A stretch of 64,000 bases of DNA. Source: Malurus cyaneus samueli. Taxonomy: Eukaryota > Chordata > Aves > Passeriformes > Maluridae. The notes under the pieces are model-generated. The model made no database searches. It had not been told where the DNA came from and saw nothing but the letters and a program-made list of their open reading frames with translations. Positions within the stretch are counted from its first letter, which is position 1; each line of letters opens with the position of its first letter. The position numbers and the translations under genes were made by a program. The stretch covers positions 52,531,310-52,595,309 of the forward strand of contig CM019214.1 in NCBI GenBank assembly GCA_009741485.1. Reading direction: 5' to 3'. Shown here piece by piece: positions 11,701-23,325 of this stretch.

Positions 11701-14296
11701 AAAATTAAGATATTCCATGCATATCCTATTTAGATTTTCTATTATCTTCCCCAAAATTTTCTCTGTATTTGTCAGAGCTTCTCTAAAGGAGTACATTAGA
11801 TGACTTTGGCCCACATCATTAGCAAAATCAATATATTTTAGTTTAGAATCAGATCAAAATACTGTAGCTCAAAATAAAACCCTGAACTCCAGAACCTTAT
11901 TTAAAGTCTTTCCTCTGTTAGGAGAAGTTGCACAATTTTCCAAGCATTTTAGAAGCCCCAGAAATATATTTTAAAGACTGAAGAACCAAAATCCCACTGA
12001 AGCCCTACTGCTAACCCATGGACCTCAGCTGTCCCTGTTGCCTGGGCAGTGCCTATTATGTGTACTCTACATGGACAGATTTAGCCAAAACATTTTGCCA
12101 CAGAGAAAGCCAACTCTGAGCAGCCAGTTCATGCCAAGGCCAGCAACAAATCCCCAAAGCCAACAATCAGTTTTTCACAAAATAGACCCATTCAGAGACT
12201 CGAACTTAGAGAATGGCACCAAAACAGGATAAACTGGTGGAGTTCCCTTTCTACACTGGTGCTCATGGGTGTGCTGCCAAGCCCTAACTAGTCTGATGTG
12301 GTCAGAGTGCCAGTTGTCATGAAGTTTTATGGAAAAACTTATTAAGCTGCTGGGGCTAAGGAATGGGGATGCTTTTTCTTCCTCCAAACTTCTCACTGAA
12401 GAAGGACAATACCCTTGTTTGGCAGTTCTTCAAGTCAAACAAGCAGTGGCGTGGTCACAGCTGGAACAAGTGGCTCTCTCCAGTCAGGATTCATCATTGG
12501 AAAACATTTACCGATTCCTACAGATTAAATGCACATCTCCAAAATCATTCCTGTTTCTTAAAATATAGCTGGAGGGTAATGAGCTGTGTTAGGTGATTTT
12601 GGCTGCATTCTCCATGTTCCTCACAACCATTTCCATTTTTCAGGCAGTAAGAAGGTTGTCCTGGAAAGAGGGAATACTTCTCAATCCTTCCTGCTGAATA
12701 TTTTTTACCTTGAATGCAACAGCTAACTTGTGACAAGGAGTGTCAGCACACAAACAAATCTTGGTGTCTAATCGGGTTCATTACTCTGGTTCCTAGACCA
12801 ATGCAAATACTTCAAGCAACCCAGGGTTATGTTACTGTCATTTTTAAGCTTCCTTTCCCCCGTGTTGCTGACCAGCTGTAGTAGCTCTTCATCTGACTCG
12901 ATGATGTTTGATGCTTTCCCCTCAAAAGCCCCGATTCCATACACACACGGACACACAAACACATCAGGGCAGAAATACCTCTGCTGGAGTGCGTGGTGCT
13001 CCCATCCCATGGTGTTGCAGAGTGGTTTCCCTGGCCAGCAGAGTCCTTGCAAAGCACATTTTGTCACAGCACATTTTTCTGTGAGAGTAGCCCTGGTGTA
13101 AGAACCGAGTTAGGTGCTTTTCTAAACGTTAGCTGCGTTGCTTGGTTACAACACACAATATTTAAGAATTGAACAAAATAGACTTAAGTAAGCTGGTGCA
13201 AGATATCTAAAAGACAAAATCCAGCCTACCACAGAACCTCTGTTCTGAACAAATACAGATGAAATGCTAAAAAATATTCAATTTTTTGCCAAAAACTTCA
13301 ATAAAACAAGCTTTTCACATTACAGCTTGCTGATAATACACCCAGTTTGAACAGCAAACATGAAGACTTATTCCTGAAAAAAGGTTTCTTTGCACATTGA
13401 TTAGAAAATTGTGAAGAACAATTTCAAAATACATCTGAGGGTTTTTACTTCCAGTATATCAGGACTTAGTATTCCTCTTCTTATGATCTGTCTTCTGTCA
13501 TTAAAAAGGATGCCTGGGAATAAGAATTCACTCTTGCAGTGCTAAATAAATACCATCATTAAGGAATCTAAGATACTCGGCTTCAACAGTTCACTTTTAT
13601 AGTAGTAATTTACTAGGTTTTCCTCATGACATAGCAGTATGCCACACACTTAACAAGGATGTTCATAATCATTCAAATATTGAGACAAACCTCTGTCTGT
13701 TGCTATGATACAGCACTCGTTTTATATTCCCATTTAGGTTAGAAGAACATTTGCTCTGCTGTTTACTACAAAAAAGCCAAGACAAAAAAAAATTGTGTTT
13801 TATTTCCTCTCCTATTTAAGGGTGACTTAAAATTACTCACAATACTCCTCACTCTGCCTTTTGCTAGAATTACAGGGCATCACATTGAGTGTCCCAGGTT
13901 ATTGTTTTTAACCTGGTTACTATAACATTGAAAACTAACAAAAAATCTTATGTAGGCTCATATAGCGCAGTTTACATCTCTGACAAGGAAACAGCCCATA
14001 AAGAGTTAATGATGGTTCTAATTTTCTCTTCCCCTTGTGCCCAATCTGATGTGTAAAAGCAGCTTGTAGAGGGCAGAATCATGGTGAAGGCAGGTGTGAA
14101 GCTTGCCTTGGAGATATTTTATTGGCCTTGCAGGTGAAAAGGAAAAAATAATATTGAGAAAATGATTGAGTAGGGAAGATAAATAAGGGTCAGACAAGGT
14201 GCTGCTCTTTTCTTCTTTTCCCTTTTCTCTTTTTATCACTGCAATTGAAGTTCTTGCCCCGTGGTTTCAAGTAGGGCCTGGTACTGGCTCTCATGT
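8723..14296. other. Unique AT-rich DNA, no gene recognised
   Basis: I see no repeat family I can name. Two spots differ from the background. At 9420-9600 a high-complexity stretch retains a few CpGs. At 12768-13100 three reading frames are open together. Short A runs occur, for example at 10921-10934. None of the frames resembles a known protein. Confidence 0.5.
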
Positions 14297-14935
14297 GTCA
14301 CAGAATGGTTGGGATTGAAGGTACCTCTGGAGTTCATCTGGTCTAACCCCACTGCTAAAGCAGGTTTACCTAGAGAAGGCTATTTTATATGTCTCCAGAG
14401 AAAGAGACTCCACAACCTCTATGGGCAGCCTGTTCCAGTGCTCTGCCACCCTCAGAGTAGAGAATTTTTTCCTCATACTCAGATGGAGCTTCCTATGTTT
14501 GAGTTTGCACCCCTTGTCCCTCTCCTGTCATGGCATCATTGAAAAGAACCTGGCCCCATTTTTCAGACCTTGCCCTTTAGATATTTGTGCATTGATAAGA
14601 TCCCCCACTCAGTCATCTTTTCAGGCTGAATAACGATCTCACAAAACAGAGATGCTCCAATCCTCTAAACACCCCCTCCACTGGATCCTCTCCTCTTTCC
14701 ATGTCTTTCTTGTACAGGGAGCCACAAAATGCTCACAGGACTCCAGTTATGGCCTGGCCAGGGCTGAGTAGAGGGGCAGGATCACCTCCCTCATCCCTCT
14801 GGCAAAGCTCTTCCTAATGTACCTCGGGATACCATTGGCCCTCTTGGGCACAAGAGCACACAGCTTATTGTCCACCTGGACCTCCCAAGTCCTTCTCCAC
14901 AAAGCTGCTTTCCAGGATATATTATCCTGCATCTA
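14297..14935 (-). mobile_element. CR1 LINE, 3' part, minus strand
   Basis: Read on the minus strand this is the 3' third of a CR1. The 3' terminus is at the left (reverse complement of 'tcacagaatggttgggattg' at 14298). Rightward follow the usual blocks for failure to protect against 'hospital-like' CR1 text: the antisense 'cctgttccagtgctctgccaccctc' region, the 'cccttgtccctctcctgtca' region and the 'ctccagttatggcctggcc' region. These are C-terminal ORF2 and 3'-UTR sequence. The element is 5'-truncated at about 14935, where similarity fades. Frames are broken by stops, so no protein can be made. Overlapping open frames at 14261-14633 and 14747-15017 are by-products. Confidence 0.92.
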
Positions 14936-17900
14936 TTTTATGGCAGGATGCATTGTTTTGTCTCTTACTGAGATGATGATGGAGCTGTTTTACCCTGCAG
15001 TCTTCTGTTCCACCTGAGGAATATGTGCCTATAGCTTTATGGTGTCTCTCTGGCTTTGCTGCACTTTGCATCCTTTTTTATTTCCATGGAACAGTCCTGC
15101 CTCTTTCACTTTTTTCTACAACTTGAGAAACTCTGGAGGGTAAAAGGAGATAAGCAACATGGTTTTCCAGACCACTACAGGAATGAGAAAAGTCTGAAAG
15201 GGAGCAGCGGCCACAGAGAGAAATGAGAGTCCTGCCATTTCACAGCGTCTCATACCCCTTTTCTCTTGCAGTCTCTTGGTCCTATCTGTCATTTCCTTAG
15301 AGCCTCACAGAGCTTCCTTTCTCCTCTCTTATCACCCTGGGATCCCACCACCTTCCTAGAAACCGGCTTCTCTGCAAAAACCTGTCACTGCCACAAGGTT
15401 TGAGTCAGCTCTGGTCCTTAGCCAGAAGGGAAGTGGTGACTTTGGAGATAAGGGAGCGAAGGTTTAACATCTAAAGCATCGCAGTGGAGAGAGGTCAAGG
15501 CTGATCATATAATTTCCCTGATTATATGGTGGGCATATGAAACTCCAAATTCCCTGTTGGATGGGGATTAATCCCTGAATTATATTGGCAGGAGGCTTTG
15601 TGGGTGATAAGCTCAATAGAGGGGATTTCGTGGCAATTGTTGAAGTTCTTTGTGTAAATACAGAATTGAGTATTTCAACAAGAGCATCAACCAGTATTCA
15701 GTAGGACACTTAAAATACATAAGAAATAATCCCAGACAGTGAGTGAAGACTTCTGTAGGCATAGCAGTGCAGCCACATGTCATATGTTCGTCTTTTCAGA
15801 ACAAAGGTGCTAACTAAAATGGAGAAATTTCTGTTGTAACTATTCTGGCACAACAGAATTAGCAATGGGCTGTTGCGCTGGTGTGATTATACCCCACCAC
15901 AAATGAACTGGTGAATTTTCCTGTGCAAACATGCCTTGTAGAGGAAAGTGCAGTGTCTTTCATTATCCCCTGATGAAAGACTGAAATATAAAAAGAACAG
16001 CATGCACAATCTGCCCTTTGAAAGGAAAAACAGCAATTCTGGGTGTCCATCCTCCTCTCAGGCAGACACAAAGGAATTGAAGGCGAGCCTGTTGTATGTC
16101 TGTTTTAGTGCTCTCTGCCCCTCATTTAATTAATGAACAGCACAGAGGAAAAATGAAATCCTGCTTGTTTTACTCAAGCAAGTGATGCCATTGACTTGAA
16201 TTAAGCTACCTGCAGGATTAGAAGTAGAATGATTAAGATGTCAGTGTAGCAAATTCATTTCATTCTTTTTTCAAATGCAAATAGTCGCCTGTCGACTGTC
16301 AGCTTGATTCATCCATTGGCTGTTTGGCACAATGAGGCTCTGATTCTGCTCCCTGATTGTGTCTCCTAGCCTGCTCTCTACCACAAGCATACTCAGCTTC
16401 CACAGAATAATTGGGATGGAAGTGGAACAATAAGTCCTCTGCAATTTTTAAAATATATATTGATGCTTAAATATATCTCAAACTAGACAGAACAACTTTG
16501 TCATGGAGAATTTGTTCCATTAGTTGAATTCCCGAGCTTTCAGTTGCAATGTGGTTTTATACTTATGTCACCTCTTATGTAGGGAAACTTTTGGTCACCT
16601 CTCAACCCCACTGTAAAGCCGAGGGAGAGAGACTGATATCTGACAGGTAACACAGGAAGTCTCACCTTATCTTACAACTCATGCAAGGCTCTTGTGAAAC
16701 CACTTTAGAAATGCTTTCATTAGAATGTCTTTGGTGAGGTAAATAAATTATTCAATATTAACTCACCTGTGACCAAGAACATATTTTGATCTGAAATGTA
16801 ATTTTAATCTGTAAAAAGAGCTGCAACCTGTCATTTTAACATATATATTAGTTATTTTAGATGGGGTACCGCCGGCAGATTACTGTTGCTTTTACTTCAA
16901 TTATTTGAAAAATCCAGTATAGGAAACTGTTTTCATGTTTATTGGAAATCTCGCCATATCTTGAATCAAATTATTTCTAATTGTACAATGCATATCTTTA
17001 CCTCTGAATCTTTCCAGAGCTTCTCTTTGATAATTTATCTTATCTGTCACTAAAGCTATGTTTTACCTTTCTACAAAAAAATAACAAAACACAAAAACCC
17101 CCACTATGTTCAATGTTATAATTTCTTTATTCTTATTAAAAAAAAAATAAAGTTGACATTATGTATCACTGAAAATTACTATGAAAGTAAAACAGTGAGA
17201 TGTTTTGAGGCTATATATTGTACCAAGGGGTTGAGTTGCAAAGGGAAATTAAAAAATGAGGAAAACCAGGGAAAGAATACAGCTTAGCAGAGCACAATTA
17301 AATTTTAAAACCAGTTTTAAGAAAACATGATCCATTTGTCTGCAATTTATTGTGTCTCAAAATTCTATTTTAAAAAACCCCATGGTCTATTATCAGCACT
17401 CTTAACTGTGTAGCAAGGTTCAATGTGAGTGTTTGCTGCTAATAGAAAAATGGTCTTGTGAAACTAAATTTTTTTTAAAAAATGGAACTCAATAGAATCA
17501 GCATATTTATGTAGCCCTCAGAAACTGTAGGTGCCTACTGAGTGCTTGCACATCAGGCTCACTGTTGCATTTGCCTGCTCTGATTCCACAGAAGTCGATA
17601 CTCCTGGGTGTGTGCCACCTATACCTACAAATTCTGGTTGAGGAGCAAAAGCTCAAAGTTGATACACTCCTCTGAATAAATACTTCACATCTTATTTCTT
17701 GAAGTTTTAGAGTTGTTAATTTTTTTAATGCCTTGCCAGTACAAACATTCTGGATTTGGTTTTATCGTTTCATTGACCCAAATTGGCAGTAAGACTCATC
17801 TGAGGGATAGGAATCTAGGATGCCAAATCCTGGTTGAATTTAATAAAAAAGGTGGGGAAAAAAGCTATAAATTATCTGTCAATTCTGATTTTGCAGCAAG

Positions 17901-18032
17901 AAATACCCTGGATAAATTTATAGTCCAACTGCAAGGTCAAAAATACGATCTGGCTTTAAAAAGTCAGAAGTTCCTGAAGGTAGGCATAATAAATACGGTG
18001 AAATTGGAATTTGAGTTTTTTGTTTAATATAT
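14936..18032. other. Unique DNA between a CR1 and a solo LTR
   Basis: No gene recognised. Around 16271-16300 there is an octamer ATGCAAAT (16275-16282) followed closely by GTCGAC and an NF1-like TTGGC...; this could be regulatory but is unproven. At 16399-16425 a short stretch resembles a reversed CR1 3' end but is too short to call. The plus-strand frame at 17713-18027 (104 codons) ends just before the LTR and matches nothing I know. Confidence 0.5.
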
Positions 18033-18629
18033 TGTGCTGGTTTTGGATTGAATAGAGCTCATTTTCAGCATAGTAGCTGATATGGGGCTATATTTTGGAT
18101 TTCTGATGGAAACAAGATTGACAACCTGATGTTTTAGTTGTTGCTAAGCAGTGCTCACACAGAGCCAAAGCCTTTTCTGCTCCTCACCCCACCCCACCAG
18201 CGAGGGGGCTGGGGGTGCATGAGATGTTGGCAGGGGACACAGCTGGGACAGCTGATCCCAACTAACCCAGAGAATATCCCTTACTGTCTGGTGTCATGGT
18301 CAGTTTATAAAGCTGCGGGAAAAGAAGAAAAGGCGGGTCTTTCGGATTGGTAGCATTTGTCATCCCAAGCCACCATTTTGTGTGATGGGGCCCTGCTTGT
18401 TCAGATGGCTGAACACCTGTCTGCCCACGGCAAGGGGTGAATGAATTCCTTGCTTTGCCTTCCTTGTGTGTGTTTTTTCCCTTGTGTGGCTTTTGCTTTA
18501 TCTATTAAACTGTCTGCATCTCAACCCATGGGTTTTCTCACTTTTTCAATTCTCTCCCCATCCTGCTGATGTGGGAGTGGGAGAGCAGCTGTGTGAGGCT
18601 GAGCTGCCAGCTGGGGTTAAACCACAACA
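18033..18629 (+). mobile_element. Solo LTR of an avian ERVL-like endogenous retrovirus (copy 1)
   Basis: The copy begins TGTGCTGG and ends CCACAACA, the TG...CA ends expected of an LTR. Inside are a TATA-like box (tataaa, 18306-18311), a polyadenylation signal (attaaa, 18504-18509) followed by the family's conserved 'tctcaacccatg' block, and the U5 end 'ggggttaaaccacaaca'. The same blocks recur in four other copies in this window. Neither side carries gag, pol or env sequence, so it is a solo LTR, formed by recombination between the two LTRs of a provirus. I could not find a clean target-site duplication. Assignment to the ERVL class comes from memory of bird LTR consensus sequences and not from a database search. 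Confidence 0.88.
18306..18311 (+). promoter_or_regulatory. LTR TATA-like box
   Basis: TATAAA sits at the U3/R position of LTR copy 1, roughly 200 bases upstream of the ATTAAA polyadenylation signal. The matching position in copy 2 (33744-33750) and copy 3 (38284-38290) also keeps a TATA-like string. In copies 4 and 5 it has decayed. Activity is not shown. Confidence 0.5.
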
Positions 18630-18958
18630 AACTTCAGAAAGATTTTTGACACAATACTAGAGCAGGTTAATAAACGGTGAGGTACAAATTAGGCACTTGC
18701 TTTTACTCTTCAAAGAACTTGTTACAAGATCGTGGTGCAAACAAAGGCTTATAAATGAGGTAATACAGTTGAGTGAGAAATAAATTCTTTTCCTAGTGAT
18801 ATTACATAGAAATATTACAATGTCACAATTTGCTTGCTAAAACAAAGACATGCTTAACTCTGCAAGAAACCCAAGCAAGTCTTTACCATATTGCAATAAA
18901 CATTTTGCAGGTAAAATGGAATGTAATTCAAACATTCATTTCAATGCATTTGTTCTTT

Positions 18959-18978
18959 AATCATAGAATCCTATGATT
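18959..18978. repeat. Perfect 8-bp inverted repeat with CR1-tail-like arms
   Basis: AATCATAG and CTATGATT flank a 4-base AATC spacer. Each arm looks like the short repeat at the CR1 3' end (ATTCTATGATT), so this may be two CR1 tails meeting tail to tail. It may also be a chance palindrome. Confidence 0.6.
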
Positions 18979-19083
18979 CTCTCTATGTTAGAGGTCTGGC
19001 ATGGCTCAGAGTGTTAAAAAAGTGCTGAATTTAACTAATATTCAATATAGGCCCAGGCAAATGACCTTACAAATGTATGACCA

Positions 19084-19976
19084 GGCTGCACTGCATTTGA
19101 TAGCAAGTAGATTGTAAGTAAACCTTGGATAGTAATAAATTGCATTTAGAGGGTGGTGTCAACAGCTCAGAGTCCTGATAGACTGTCCTGATAGTCAGTG
19201 ACAAGTGGTGTCCCTCAGGGGTTCAAACTCTTTAAACCAGTGCTGTTTAATATCTTCATTAATAACACACACAAATAGTTAAAGTGCAACCTCAGCAAAT
19301 TTGCAATGGCACTGGGCTGAGCAGTGCAGCTGACACACCTGAGGGATGGGATGGCATCCAGAGGGACCTGGATAAACTCATGAGGTTTAATAAGACCAAG
19401 TGCAAGGTGCTGCACTTGCCGGGGAATGCGCAGATGGAGGGCGGCTTTCCTGAGAAGGACTTGGGTGTGCTTGTGGAGGAGAGGCTGGAAAAGCCTCCAG
19501 CACAGGAAGGACATGGACCTGTTGGAGTGAACCCAGAGGAGGCCACCAAGATGTTTAGAGGGATGGAACAGCTCTCCCATGAGGAAAGGCTGAAAGAATT
19601 GGGATTGTTCAGCCTGCAGAAGAGAAGGCGTGACTTACTTGGGGCCTTTCAGGACCTGAAGGGAGCCTGTGAGAAAGGTGGAGAGAGACTTTCCACAAGG
19701 GCTTCCTGTGCCAGTACAGAGGACAATGGCCTAAAGCTAAAGATTAGGTTTTAGGAAGAAATACTTCACAGTGAGGATGGTGAGGCACTGGAATTCATTC
19801 AGTTTCATTCAGAGAAACTGTGGATGTCCCATCCCTGGAATTGTTCAAGGCCAGGTTGGATGGGGCTCTGAGCAACCTGGTCTAGTGAAAGGTGTCCCTG
19901 CTTGAGGCAGAGGGCTTGGAACCAGATTTTCTTTAAGGTCCCTTCCAGCCCAAACCATTCTGTGATTCTTTGAAAT
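19084..19976 (+). mobile_element. CR1 LINE, 3' half, plus strand
   Basis: The copy starts within the RT domain and runs to a normal CR1 3' terminus ('cccttccagcccaaaccattc' then 'tgtgattctttga'). The junction 'agtgacaagtggtgtccctc' (19196-19215) encodes the conserved S-G-V-P-Q-G region of CR1 RT. The C-terminal region of ORF2 follows (19284-19754), with 'RDLDKLMRFNKTKCKVLHL' and 'EKDLGVLVEERL' recognisable. A deletion near 19495-19500 removes part of the usual sequence between the latter and the 3' domain. The catalytic Asp-Asp is lost. It is an inactive copy. Its 5' limit is uncertain and could reach back to about 18980. Confidence 0.92.
19196..19754 (+). pseudogene. Broken CR1 ORF2 (reverse transcriptase C-terminal part)
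   Basis: This is the coding remnant inside the 19.1-20.0 kb CR1. The frame is interrupted soon after the S-G-V-P-Q-G segment. The usual F-A-D-D-T-K-L active-site block reads F-A-M-A-L-G near 19300, so both catalytic aspartates are gone. A later open run (19284-19754) keeps the post-RT C-terminal domain in frame but includes a deletion. In intact CR1, ORF2 encodes an endonuclease plus RT used for target-primed insertion. This fragment has neither the endonuclease nor a working active site. Confidence 0.85.
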
Positions 19977-22900
19977 AGAATTTTCTCCATTGGCTGTTGA
20001 GTGACCAACATAAAGCACATTTGATAGAGCTGTGGAGGACACACTGCTCATGCTCTCAAACTCATAATGAGAAGCTCAGAAAGCCCATAACCCATAAGCT
20101 CAAAACCCAAATATTTGTGAATAATGGTACAGTTTCCTCTCCTCACTTTTCAGAATGCATTTTCAGTAGAAAACAAAGTGGGAATAGGTTTCATTACTGA
20201 GGCTCTTCAGTGATGCTTCATTTAGCCCACAACTCAGCGTCTCTGACAGCAGAGTGATGGCACCTCTGTTCAGCACAGGCTGTGTTATCTGATATTAAAA
20301 TACAGGTATATGTTTTTAGAAAGAGCTGGGATTTTGTTGTTTTAACTGATTGTCAATACAATGACAATATATTTGAAATATAATGACAAAAATAAATTTT
20401 TCTCCTTCAAGGATGATGCTTAATTTCCATCTTGCATAAAATGATTCACATAAAATGGTCAGAGAAGATCAGTTGCCGACGAAACCACAGAAGGAAGTTA
20501 GAGGCCTAAAAGTTACATGATAATGTAATGTGATGTAATAAAACATCTCCTGAGAATGACCTGCATTGTCACAGTGAAGGGAGATGTCTCAGAATGGAAT
20601 TGAAAACAGCCAGCGTGCCAAGCAGGCAAGTGTCTAGACTTCACTGAAAGACATCTGAAATCCCACTGCTCAAGCTCAGGGCCTTGTGATCTGCATAATG
20701 TTCTCTTGAAAATATAGGTTCACATTATTCATTTCAATGAACTTTGTATGATTGCAAATGACTTTTTAAAGTGATGCCACTTCTAGTGACACTACTCGAC
20801 AAGACTCATACTTACCTGACTGCTAAAAGTGAAATCATGTCAGCCTCAGAGCACAATAGTCACATTTTGAACCTTCAGTGATTATTCTTGGCATATCTAT
20901 GTTGCAGTGTTACTTTCTCTGCTATTTTCTTGCTTCCCAAAGGTTTGAACTACTTTCAGGTTTGGCATGAGGCAGGATAGAGCCTGCTGCTAAGACATTG
21001 CCATGAAACTCATAGATTTTACCACCTCCAAACACACCATTGAATCAGAGTCACACAGGTTGGGTGGATGGCAACCCTTCTGGGTCATTGAGAAAGTAAT
21101 TTTTTCCTTCCCTTCTTCTAGCTCTCTTCAGTAAGAAAGGAGACATTTTCAACTAAGTTTTATGAGAGGCCCAATGCGTTATTTTTTTTGGAACTACTCC
21201 AAAAAGTCTTTTGATATATGAGTTATGTGCAAGTGGATATGCAAAGGACAAGAGGACCCATTTTTAGGGCCTCTACCTGATAGTAGGTATGAAGTACCTA
21301 GGATGAAGTAAGGTAATAAAACATTTCTATTTAGATCTTCTGAGGAAAGTGTAGGAAGTAAGGAAAAATATGGGTAGGCATTTAGATATATGCAATAGTA
21401 CGCCTGCATTCAAAAAAAAGTTGGAAGATTTTCTTTGAAATTTCTTTATGGTGGAGGGATATGGTACATACTTATCTCCAAAAAAACTGACAAGATTTCA
21501 ATTGTATGAAATTTCAGAATGGGGCATCTGGAATACAACAATATACAAGAAAATTTGATGCAAATGAAAAGAAGAAAAAGGCAAACACACAAACCTGCTC
21601 ATAACCTAAGATTTATTGTATGTGTGGCTAACTTGCAACTATACTGTCCTAGTATTTATCTAAATTAGTGTAAAAAAAACTTATTTGTACTTATGTATGC
21701 TTTCCAGTTAAAACCAAGAAAATATTCAATACTCATTAAATTGATTTTGCTACACTTAACGTTTTCTCCTATTGGAGTATAAATATAAAGGCAGAGGAAA
21801 TCAGATATTTATTGATATGAGACTATCAAGGTTTAAATCACTTGTGTTTGAAATTATTTGTAGCTTTTAAAAGCTCCATTACAACTTTTAAGTTACTATA
21901 TGACCAAGTTTTGGTCCGAGAACAGATGAAGTGTAGTCAGAATTTGGAAATGGGATACTAATCAGAATGATTTTTTAAAAATAAATTTTGTGTTGTAGCA
22001 ATTTGTTGTAGCTCTCTTTTTTATATCTTAAGGTTAATTTTGCAAGTGACTAAGTATGTTATCATTCTTATTTTAAAAGACAAACCTTACTGGCTATCTC
22101 TAGTTCTTTTTTTTTCACTTGCAGCAAGAATATGCATATCCAGTGTGCCGGTTTTTAGAACACAGTTTTGAAGACATTCTTTCACTCAGAAAAAGAGAAT
22201 TTGATATTGAACCCACAATCATTAGCATGTACTGCCATTTTAGATGCTTTATAGCATATGCTGCATCCACATTGGTTTGGTAGGTATGACACAAAACTCT
22301 TGGAAGGCTGCTTCATTTTGAAATTCCTGCTGTAGGTAGGACCTCTTGGATTCCTACTTTTGGTTTCATTCTTTAAAAATGCAGTACATTCATAGTTTCA
22401 GAAATTTTCAACTAAGAACAAAATAAACAGCACGGAAAATGATTGGGTGTGTTTTATGAGCAAAGCAAGAAATATCCCATGGGACCCAGAGGAAGTGCCA
22501 GGGCAGGGCGAGTCAGCTGAGAGCATCCTTCATGTGCCTGATAACAGTTTTCATCACCTTAATCAAACCATTTTATTCCCATGTGTTTTCTGGGAGAGCA
22601 TTCACTGGACCAAGAGAGGAAACCCAGGCAGTAGCAGAGCTGTGGCCAGCAAAGTGCTGTCACAGGCATGGTCAGGTTTATGGAAATACCACACAGCAAT
22701 TCCTCTGCTCAGCAGCTGGAAGAGCCCAGGTTTCATGGCTGATCAGTATTTCCTTCCTTGTGTTCACAACAGTACATGGACATCATCATGATTGACAGCA
22801 TTTACAGCTGTGGAGGAAAAAAAGTTAAATACCTGGATTATTTATTATAATTGTAATTCGTAATGATTTATATAATATTTGCAATTCAGAACTCATGCTT

Positions 22901-23308
22901 TAGATTTCTGTTTCTTATGTCATGAAATAAGTCTGTCAATCACAGTAATTATATATCACTATTTCTGTTCTGAAAGAAAGTCTTGGGACTGTAATTTTAC
23001 AATTTCTGTGACAGATAAACATGAAATTATTGACAGAATTAATAGCAACCTGGGAGAATGATTGAGACCTCCATAGAAAAAATCGTAAAACAAATTCCCC
23101 AATTTCTGTGTCTTTTCCTAACATGGTAATGTCAATAAATATTTAAATATTTTTTGTATGGATATTTATTTGTAATATTTTATACAGGTACTGTCTGTAC
23201 TTTTGTGCTCATTTTTTGTTGAAACAGCATGCCAGTGCCTAACGTAGACACAGGTTCATCAGTTTATTCTGTTAAGAAAATAATAAAGGCTAAGTAATTT
23301 GTATTACT
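19977..23308. other. Unique AT-rich DNA, no gene recognised
   Basis: No transposon or exon recognised. Around 20440-20700 the sequence is of higher complexity with a few CpGs. At 22447-22795 two overlapping plus frames are open, but their peptides match nothing I know. Confidence 0.5.
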
Positions 23309-23325
23309 TATATATATATATATAT
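23309..23325. repeat. (TA)n microsatellite
   Basis: About eight TA units in a row within very AT-rich DNA. Confidence 0.9.

Noticed and set aside
17713..18027. 104-codon plus-strand ORF ending next to LTR copy 1
   Set aside because: The peptide is unrecognised, no clear splice signals are present, and the AT-rich region yields such frames by chance.
19284..19754. 156-codon plus-strand ORF as a novel gene
   Set aside because: It is the C-terminal part of CR1 ORF2 within a truncated element.
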